DNA of 10,781 bases, taken from assembly GCA_026770595.1 (NCBI GenBank), contig MU634687.1, forward strand, positions 1-10,781. The letters run 5' to 3'. Under the pieces are notes generated by a model. It saw only the letters and a program-made list of their open reading frames with translations, was not told where the DNA came from and did no database searches. This DNA is from Ochromonadaceae sp. CCMP2298 (lineage: Eukaryota > Sar > Synurophyceae > Ochromonadales > Ochromonadaceae). A program made the translations under genes and the position numbers. Position 1 is the stretch's first letter; every line of letters starts with the position of its first letter. Shown here piece by piece: positions 1 to 6,394 of this stretch.

Positions 1-3000
1 GGGGGCCGGGGGCGGGGGCGGTCTGGCCTGCCTGAAATGGTCAAAGCCCTCCCACAGCCAGCCGCGGTAGAGGGAAGAAGAGCGCTTAGGGTCTGTGCCC
101 TCCAGAGCCTCGCGCAAGTCCCGGTTTACAGCGTCTACTTGGGAGACGAGCGCGCTCCTGCCCAGGCGGTCGCGGTAGGAGAGGCGGGCGTACCAGGAGG
201 TCAGGAATAAAGCGCTGGTGGGGAGCAGACCCTCCTTGCCCTTCTTGCCCTTCTCCTCGTCCCCTTCCAGTTGCAGGTCCAGCGGCGTGCCGAAGTCTAG
301 CAGGAAGGCTGTCTTGTCTGTCACCAGCTGTTTGGGCTGCATCTGATAGGCCCTCGGACATTGCTCCAACTTGCTCGCAGAGTACCTCCCGAATCTCGCC
401 ATCTGCCCCAGCAGCGCCCTGAGGTAGTGGGAGATCTGGCAGTGCCTGGTGTGGTACACGTCCCCCTCCTCCACCACGCCCAGGCACTCGGAGATAACAC
501 AGGCCTGCTCTAGCCCTCTGCGCGTCTCGTAGGGGGTCTCCCTGCCCTCTGCGCCCAGGGAGGAGATGGTGCTGGACCACATCGTGTAGCCGCGCTGGCT
601 GCGCGCCAAAACCTTCTTTGGGTCCGCCTGTGCCGTGCGGAAAGCCTTGTGCAGGCTGGACAGAGGCGCCCACCCCCTCGTGTATGCGGTGAGCACGATG
701 TCCGCAGCGGCGTGCAGGGCGGCGCAGGCAGTGTGCAGACTGCGATGCGCCTTGGCCACAGTGCCCAGCAGCTCCTCCTCCCTGCGCACTAGCGCCGCCA
801 GCGCAGCATCAGAGCGCTCCTGCTTGGCTACCGCGGAGTCAGAGCCCGGCCTCTCTAGCAGGCGGTCTCTGTGTCTCTTGGCCCTGTCTACCTCATGCGC
901 GACCTCCTTCTTCAATGCCTTCAGCTTCAGCGTGGCCTCGTTAAGGGCAGCGAATGCCTCGTCGAATGCGGAGAATACCTTGATGGCAATAAATTCGACA
1001 GAGACGCCTTCGGAGGAGCGACCCAACGTGTCCAGGAACAGCTTCAGGAAGGAGGGGGGCAGCAGAGAGGCAGCGAGGGCGCCCTGTTGCAGCACGACCA
1101 GCCCGTGTCCGTGGTGGAAGAGGCGGAAAAAGAGGGGCAGGGCGCGTGCCAGGCCGCAGTTCATGTTGTCCAGCAGCACGCACAAGGCGTGAGAGAGTGT
1201 GTCACACCCAGAGGTAGAGGTGGAGGTGGCGGTAGAGGTGATAGTGGTGGTGGTGGTGGCGGCCTCTACCAGGGCGATGCGCGTAAGTGTGCTGTGCGCC
1301 GTGGCCAGGCACTGCACCCCCAGCACTGCCACGAACTCATTCGGTCCCCTCAGAGCTGCAAACAGAGGCAGTAACATGCCCCGCCCCACCAGCGCTAGAC
1401 AGTGCGCCTCGCTCTGCAGTAGCTCCTGCACCCCCACCAGCAGCCGGCACAAAGCGCGTCTAAGCTTCTCTCGCCCCTGCCCCTGCCCCACGAAGCGCGC
1501 CAGGCCTCGGTGCAGGGAGGCCACCAGGGCGCCGCAGAGAGAGCGGGCCAGGGGAGCGTCTAGAGCCACGCAGCGGTGTAGGAGCGACAGGCCTGCGCGC
1601 TGCAGGGGCCTGGAGGGGGACCACAAAGCGGCCAGCAGCACAGCCGTCAGGTCGTAGCGCATCCCCTGCAGGCGCAGGAACAGCGGGCTGTGCGGGTCGG
1701 CGGCCTCAGTCTCACCCAGGTCTGGGGGCAGGGGGTGTGTGAGGCTGAGGAAGGCACTGAGAGCGCCCTCTGAGGCCTCCACCACCCCCTCGCTTGCAGC
1801 GCGCACATCCCGCACCTGCCGCACCTCCCCCTCCTCCGCTTCCAACCCTGCCTCCGTCTCCACTTCCCCTACCCCTTCCGCCCCTACCTTCACCCCCTTT
1901 TTTCCCACTTCCGCCTTTACCCCTGCCCCTGCGACCGTGCCAGTGGAGAGGAAAATACGCAGTCGGGCTAGCAGAGCCTGCTCCCGTGCCATGAGAGTCT
2001 CCCGCAGTGCGTCCACCCTCGCTGCACCCTCTACTCCACCCACTCCCACCCCTGCCCCCTCCAACCCCCCTGCAGGGTCCAGCAGCACGTCTTCGCACGC
2101 CAAGCTCAGGGCCGAAGACTGCATCGACTCTCCGTGGGGCAGGGGCAGCAGCGGCGCGGAGGGCAGCATCTCCAGCAACAGCCTCACTACCGCATCGAGG
2201 TGCTGCGGGGTGCGCAGGGCCTTCGTAGCCAAGGCCCGCAGAAGTCCCCGCAGTGCGCTGGCGCCCCCGCAGCGCAGCAGCGTGCCCGCGATGGCCACCA
2301 GGGATGCGAAGCAGTTGGCAGCCAGACCAACGCACTCCTGCGCTCCCCCCGCACTGTGCTGCAGCAGACGGCCCACGGGCCCCAGGGCCAGCAAAATCGC
2401 CTCCTGAGCCTGCGCCAGCACCTTCGCTGTCTCTCCGCTGTCCGCTTCTGTATCTGCGGGGGTGTCGGTGACACGCACAGCGAGCGCCCCCAGCAGCTCC
2501 AGCAGCGCAGAGAGCAGTCTGAAGGCGCGCAGGTGGTACTGCTGGTGCCGCCCCTGCCTAGCCGCCTCCCTAGCCACCCTCTGCGCCCTCGTCTTGCGCG
2601 TCTCCCCCTCCTCCTCATCTGAGCTTTCATCCCCACCCGCACCCGCTTTGTGTTCTTTTACTATCTCCAGAGCCAGTCGAGCCTCATCCCCTGCAGGGCC
2701 CGGGAGCAGCTGCAACTCTACAGACAGGCCCACGGCTAGGTCGGGGCAGTAGTGTCCCTGCAGTGCGCTGAGACAGGCGCCCACAGTACGTACCGCTGCC
2801 AGCACGTCGGCAATACAGCGGGAGGCAGCAAAGTCCCAACGTAAGGGCAGGGCGGCCACCACCACCTGCGAAGCCAGCGCGGCCTCTGCGGGGTCTGCCA
2901 TCTGCCGCACTGTGAGGCAGCCCAGCACACGCGCTAGAGAGGGGGGCTCGGGTGTGGGTGTGGGGGCGACTGAGGGAGGTGCGGGAGGTGCGTGTGTCTC

Positions 3001-6000
3001 TGTCCCATTCGCCCCATTCCCATTTGCCCCGTTGGACCCACTCTCGTCCACTACCATCGCTCCCGTCTCCTCCACCGCATCAACAACTGCGACCGCGACG
3101 GGCTCGGGCACCCCCAGTCTGGCAGCCAGCACCCTCCTCGCCAGCGCCACCAGCACAAGAGCCTCCGCCCCCTCTGCGCCCTCACCCTCCCCATCCTCAC
3201 CCTCCCCTTGTGCACCCTGAGGGCTCAAAGCTGGACACGCGCACAGCGCCCGCAGCAGCGGCTGTAGCTGTGGCCCCAGCGCCCCCACCACCTGTGTGTC
3301 CGCGCTGAGCGCACAGGCCGCCAGAAGCGCACCCACCGCCCGTTGCAGCTCCCCCAACCCCACCTCCGCCAAAGGCACACCTTGGCATTTGCCCAGTACA
3401 CTGGGGTGCAGCAGCGCCATCAAAGGGGGCAGGTGCAGGCGCCCCAGCACCCTGAGTAGGGATTGTTGATCCCTGCCCCCCAGAGCCGCTAGCTCCTTCA
3501 GAGATGCGCAGGTATCCGCGATGCCCTCCGAGGTCCAGTCGCAGCTCAGTCTGGCCGTCCCCACCACCGCGCATGTGAAGTTGGCTTGCCACAGCCCGCT
3601 CAGCAGCTGCAGCTTGGAGTCCGCGCCCAGCCAGCCAGACACCGCACCCACACCGCGCACACCCCCAGTCCCCGGCCCCGCGCCCCCACCCCCAGCGCCC
3701 CCGTCCATAGCGCCCCGCGCTACGCGTAACTGTGCAGCGGAGAGCAGCGGGGCGGGGGAGAGGCGCAGGGTGGAGAGAGCGCCCCAGGCCATCTGCAGCT
3801 CCCTACTGTGGCGCGCGAAGAGCAGCTCGCTTAGGGGCAGGTCCAACAGTGCACCTAGCAGTGCATTGGAGAGGGAGCGCAGGCCTGAGGCGTGTGAGGG
3901 TAGCTGGCGGCAGTGGGGAGCATCCCAGGGGGCCACTAGGGACAGCTCATCTGCCAGCTGGGAGAGGGTGGTGAGCGCGAGCAGGCTGGGCAGCAGGTGG
4001 CAGTCGGAGAGCAGAGAGAGCAGAGCGCAGGCATCGCTGTCGCTAGTGGTGCCAGTGCTAGCGTCACTATTGCCGCCAGTGCCAGTGCCAGTGTTATCAG
4101 CGCGAGTGCAAGTACCGTCCCGCACCTGCGCCAGGGCGGACAGAGTGGAGCGCACTGCACCGCTGAGCGATTGGCAGAGGCGATGCACCGTCCCGCAGGC
4201 ACGCTGCAGTCTGTCCTGCTCACCCCCCCGCCCACCCATACCACCCATACCACTCATGCCTCCGCCCATGCCCATATCCATGTCCCCATCCATGCCATCG
4301 TCTTCCGCCTCCTCCACCGTCTGCGCACTGCTGGCAGCCCAGTTGATCCCCTCCGCCACGCCCCTGCACTCCCTCACCGCACACCCCGCAGTCCCATGCA
4401 GGGTCCCTGAGGCCTCCACCAGCGCGCAGAGGTTGACTGCCCGCGCGGCGAATTGCAACTCTGCCCCCACCTCTGCCCCCGCCTCTGCGCCTGTCTCACC
4501 CATCTCTACACCTGTCTCTGCATCGGTGCCCCCGCGCGCGGGCAGCTCCAGCAGCAGCCGCAATAGTCCCTGGTACCCCGAGCAGGCCGCCTCCGCACCC
4601 GCCTCGACCTTCACCTCCACCCCGACCTCTGCCTTAACCCCACCCTCCACCTTCACCTCTCCCACCCCCACCTCCACCTCCACCTCCACAGGCTGCGACA
4701 GTGCCAGCGCCAAGCTGCGGTGCTCTGCTGCGCGCGCAAGGCACCTGAGCAGCTGCCGCAGCAGGGGGCGCGGCAGGCAACATTGCTTACGGCTGAGCAG
4801 AATGGCCACCAGCGCAGTCACTCCCCCGGCCTCTAGAAACTCCCCAGCGAGCCACTCGTTACCCAGCAATGCCTCGGCCAGAGATAGAGCCGCACTGCCC
4901 AGGAGCTCGTTCTGGGCCGCGTCTGCACCTGCGCCTGCATCTGCGTCTGTGCTTGCGCCTGCCTGCGTGAGGCTTAGCCTTGCTGCTAGGAACTGCTGCA
5001 GAAACTTGGCAGGCACAGCGCACAGTATGACGGCTCCGTCCAGACCCAGCACAGCGCCCAGCTGATCCTGCTCCACCTCCACCCCCGTGTCTTGGGGCTG
5101 CAGGCATGCGGAGAGCTTGGTGGTCAGACGCTGCAGCGTGTCCGTACGCCTGACCTGCGCCGCCACTGCCCCCGCCCCTCCCTCCCCCTCATCCTCGAAA
5201 CTAAACACCTCCTCTACCAGGTTAGCTGCAGCAGCGATGCCCACCAGCGCCCCCTCCCTGCGGCTGCTCACGCGCTGCAGCAGCGCCTCCACGCAGTCCT
5301 CAGAAAGACCCACATCGAATGACAGGCTCTTGGCGCTAAAATCCATATCCGAGGGCGAGGGAGCTAGCTTTTCAACCATTGCGCGCAGCCTCTCCTCCTC
5401 CAGAAATGTCTCCTCCACAAGCACGCCCCGGTTCCGCGCCCCTCCCGCGACAGCGCTCCGCACCGCAGCCTCCGGGGGCGGGGGTGCGGGCAGGGAGGGG
5501 GCAGCTGCAGGCAGTCCATGAATGATCACAGACAACACCTCGAAGTCGCCCCTGAATGTGAGCCGCGTTGTGGGGATCTGGTTGCAGGGTGCTGGGATGG
5601 GCTGCCACTGTACGCCACCGCGCACGGTGAGCACGATCAGCGGCTGGGGCTGCCCCTCCGCGTCCCGGGCCACCATGTCCATGCAGAAGGGGCGGGTGTG
5701 CATGTCCGGCAGAGTGCGGCCCTGCATCCCAAAGCCCTGAGGGGTGACCCTGTTGGGCACCACGTGAATGCCCTCGATGGTGACTGGGTGCGGGAAGAGG
5801 ACCTCGTGCATGGCGCCCAGCGCGGCCAAACTCGGATCTGCCGCGGCGGCAGACCCCTCCTGCACAATGTGCCCCACGAACAGCGGGGGTGACATGGGCC
5901 CCATCGACATCCCCTGCATCCCCTGCATCCCCTGCATCCCCTGCATCCCCTGCATCTGCTGCATCCCCTGCATCTGCTGCATCCCCTGCATCTGCTGCAT

Positions 6001-6093
6001 CCCCGGCATTGGCGGCATCCCAGGCTGTGGCGGCATGGGTGGCTGGGGAAAGCTGCCCATTCCAGGAGGGGGGAACATGCCACCTCCCTGCAT
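1..6093 (-). CDS. VIRMA: Virilizer/VIRMA-like m6A writer scaffold protein, 3' end outside window
   Basis: An uninterrupted frame of 2031 codons runs from ATG at 6093 to the left edge with no in-frame stop. The family is the large scaffold of the nuclear m6A mRNA methyltransferase complex, binding WTAP/FIP37 and the METTL3/METTL14 core. Seen: a Met/Gln/Gly/Pro-rich head (residues 1-70); a Virilizer N-terminal domain (about 70-193) with the FPHPVTIEGIHVVP strand pair (100-113), a central TRPF segment, and the closing PTTRLTFRGDFEVLSVIIHG (174-193), which matches the family's 'TDGLVLRGWY...L.IYG' ending; then a long Leu/Ala-rich helical body like the family's armadillo-type solenoid; a charged coiled coil (about 1705-1795); and a conserved-looking end. 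Human VIRMA is about 1800 and Arabidopsis VIR about 2100 residues, so little should be missing. The 6093 ATG is the only Met codon between the upstream in-frame stop (6232-6234) and the domain head; ATG 6078 is an alternative. The identity is inferred by eye from domain layout. Confidence 0.75.
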   Translation of the reverse strand, partial: MQGGGMFPPPGMGSFPQPPMPPQPGMPPMPGMQQMQGMQQMQGMQQMQGMQGMQGMQGMQGMSMGPMSPPLFVGHIVQEGSAAAADPSLAALGAMHEVLFPHPVTIEGIHVVPNRVTPQGFGMQGRTLPDMHTRPFCMDMVARDAEGQPQPLIVLTVRGGVQWQPIPAPCNQIPTTRLTFRGDFEVLSVIIHGLPAAAPSLPAPPPPEAAVRSAVAGGARNRGVLVEETFLEEERLRAMVEKLAPSPSDMDFSAKSLSFDVGLSEDCVEALLQRVSSRREGALVGIAAAANLVEEVFSFEDEGEGGAGAVAAQVRRTDTLQRLTTKLSACLQPQDTGVEVEQDQLGAVLGLDGAVILCAVPAKFLQQFLAARLSLTQAGASTDADAGAGADAAQNELLGSAALSLAEALLGNEWLAGEFLEAGGVTALVAILLSRKQCCLPRPLLRQLLRCLARAAEHRSLALALSQPVEVEVEVGVGEVKVEGGVKAEVGVEVKVEAGAEAACSGYQGLLRLLLELPARGGTDAETGVEMGETGAEAGAEVGAELQFAARAVNLCALVEASGTLHGTAGCAVRECRGVAEGINWAASSAQTVEEAEDDGMDGDMDMGMGGGMSGMGGMGGRGGEQDRLQRACGTVHRLCQSLSGAVRSTLSALAQVRDGTCTRADNTGTGTGGNSDASTGTTSDSDACALLSLLSDCHLLPSLLALTTLSQLADELSLVAPWDAPHCRQLPSHASGLRSLSNALLGALLDLPLSELLFARHSRELQMAWGALSTLRLSPAPLLSAAQLRVARGAMDGGAGGGGAGPGTGGVRGVGAVSGWLGADSKLQLLSGLWQANFTCAVVGTARLSCDWTSEGIADTCASLKELAALGGRDQQSLLRVLGRLHLPPLMALLHPSVLGKCQGVPLAEVGLGELQRAVGALLAACALSADTQVVGALGPQLQPLLRALCACPALSPQGAQGEGEDGEGEGAEGAEALVLVALARRVLAARLGVPEPVAVAVVDAVEETGAMVVDESGSNGANGNGANGTETHAPPAPPSVAPTPTPEPPSLARVLGCLTVRQMADPAEAALASQVVVAALPLRWDFAASRCIADVLAAVRTVGACLSALQGHYCPDLAVGLSVELQLLPGPAGDEARLALEIVKEHKAGAGGDESSDEEEGETRKTRAQRVAREAARQGRHQQYHLRAFRLLSALLELLGALAVRVTDTPADTEADSGETAKVLAQAQEAILLALGPVGRLLQHSAGGAQECVGLAANCFASLVAIAGTLLRCGGASALRGLLRALATKALRTPQHLDAVVRLLLEMLPSAPLLPLPHGESMQSSALSLACEDVLLDPAGGLEGAGVGVGGVEGAARVDALRETLMAREQALLARLRIFLSTGTVAGAGVKAEVGKKGVKVGAEGVGEVETEAGLEAEEGEVRQVRDVRAASEGVVEASEGALSAFLSLTHPLPPDLGETEAADPHSPLFLRLQGMRYDLTAVLLAALWSPSRPLQRAGLSLLHRCVALDAPLARSLCGALVASLHRGLARFVGQGQGREKLRRALCRLLVGVQELLQSEAHCLALVGRGMLLPLFAALRGPNEFVAVLGVQCLATAHSTLTRIALVEAATTTTTITSTATSTSTSGCDTLSHALCVLLDNMNCGLARALPLFFRLFHHGHGLVVLQQGALAASLLPPSFLKLFLDTLGRSSEGVSVEFIAIKVFSAFDEAFAALNEATLKLKALKKEVAHEVDRAKRHRDRLLERPGSDSAVAKQERSDAALAALVRREEELLGTVAKAHRSLHTACAALHAAADIVLTAYTRGWAPLSSLHKAFRTAQADPKKVLARSQRGYTMWSSTISSLGAEGRETPYETRRGLEQACVISECLGVVEEGDVYHTRHCQISHYLRALLGQMARFGRYSASKLEQCPRAYQMQPKQLVTDKTAFLLDFGTPLDLQLEGDEEKGKKGKEGLLPTSALFLTSWYARLSYRDRLGRSALVSQVDAVNRDLREALEGTDPKRSSSLYRGWLWEGFDHFRQARPPPPPAP
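1210..1260 (-). repeat. Coding Thr/Ser homopolymer-like tract
   Basis: A run of ACC/ACT/TCT-type codons on the minus strand encodes about 16 residues that are almost all Thr or Ser, with one Ile and one Ala (residues about 1613-1628 of the Virilizer-like protein). The plus strand appears as GGT-type triplet repeats. It is a low-complexity insert in the late helical region; the sequence before and after it returns to ordinary Leu-rich helices. Confidence 0.75.
4591..4689 (-). repeat. Coding Val-Glu rich microsatellite-like tract
   Basis: On the minus strand this tract is an imperfect GTGGAG/GTGGGG-type hexamer repeat that encodes alternating Val-Glu and Val-Lys (residues 469-501 of the Virilizer-like protein). 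A second, related Gly-Ala-Glu tract lies just downstream at residues about 522-545 (near 4460-4530). Both interrupt the helical body and look like expanded repeats inside loops. Similar Val/Glu/Gly tracts occur at about 1392-1426. Confidence 0.75.
5908..6003 (-). repeat. In-frame Met-Gln-Gly tandem repeat in the Virilizer-like gene head
   Basis: Read on the minus strand, this tract holds three copies of an 18-bp unit encoding MQQMQG followed by several copies of a 9-bp unit encoding MQG. It covers residues about 31 to 62 of the Virilizer-like protein. Because the units are multiples of three, all minus frames stay open here, which creates spurious overlapping reading frames. The near-identical copies point to recent expansion or contraction by slippage. 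It is followed by MSMGPMSPP and then the Virilizer N-terminal domain. Confidence 0.9.
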
Positions 6094-6250
6094 GTCGAAT
6101 CTGAAGTGGAATGCGCTCCACCAGCAAGAAGCGCGGACAGAGAGCACGCGCGATGCACAACAGCAGCAATGGGTGGGTCTTGTAAAGATCACAGGCTTAA
6201 ACCCCGGTCCCTCTGCAAACCCCTGAATTGATTAAAACAGTACTAACCCC

Positions 6251-6256
6251 CTACAT
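6251..6256 (-). promoter_or_regulatory. Possible start-stop upstream ORF (ATG TAG)
   Basis: On the minus strand ATG at 6256-6254 is followed at once by TAG at 6253-6251, 157 bp before the Virilizer-like start. It is the only ATG between the candidate acceptor at 6262 and the start at 6093, so a transcript beginning upstream would meet it first. The -3 base is a purine (GAAATG). Start-stop elements can stall initiating ribosomes. Its relevance depends on where transcription begins, which is unknown. Confidence 0.3.
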
Positions 6257-6261
6257 TTCAC

Positions 6262-6310
6262 CTGAAAAAAGAATGTGAGAGTAGTGCAAAATGAAAGAAA
6301 TTATGCTTAC
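6262..6310 (-). other. Candidate 49-nt intron in the Virilizer-like gene leader
   Basis: On the minus strand a good donor (GTAAGC at 6310-6305) is followed 49 nt later by a strong acceptor (CATTCTTTTTTCAG, ending at 6262), with CTCAC and CACTAC as possible branch sites between. If spliced, it would be a leader intron upstream of the 6093 start. The same donor bases include TGTAA, a poly(A) signal in green algae, so they could instead belong to the MSH5 3' end. Evidence is consensus matching only. Confidence 0.3.
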
Positions 6311-6394
6311 ACTATAAGGGTTGCTAACTACCCAGAACCTAAAACAATCTCGACTATCATTATGTGGCGTAAGCATGCACTATCGCTGGCAAGT

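Larger units (their letters stand above)
6094..6394. other. Intergenic gap: MSH5 3' UTR and Virilizer-like gene 5' leader
   Basis: This 301-bp, AT-richer gap separates the MSH5 stop from the next start codon on the same strand, so it must hold the MSH5 3' end and the promoter and leader of the Virilizer-like gene. On the minus strand it contains a TGTAA (at 6311-6307), a pyrimidine tract ending in CAG (6275-6262), and an ATG immediately followed by TAG (6256-6251). No clear TATA box or AATAAA signal is visible. The Virilizer-like frame itself is open back to the stop at 6232-6234 but has no other ATG. Confidence 0.7.

Noticed and set aside
3521-5065. A 514-codon plus-strand open frame rich in Ser, Ala, Pro and Thr
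   Set aside because: It lies wholly antisense to the Virilizer-like frame. Its composition is what the complement of GC-rich Ala/Gly/Leu/Glu codons produces, and it shows no domain.
5908-6003. CRISPR-like or spacer-type regular repeat
   Set aside because: The units are contiguous 9- and 18-bp coding repeats without unique spacers, inside a eukaryotic gene.
5372-6169. Minus-strand frames with DAADAGDAG and CRGCSRC repeats
   Set aside because: These are the other two frames of the MQG repeat, kept open because the repeat units are multiples of three. They begin only at TTG or GTG codons and show no homology.
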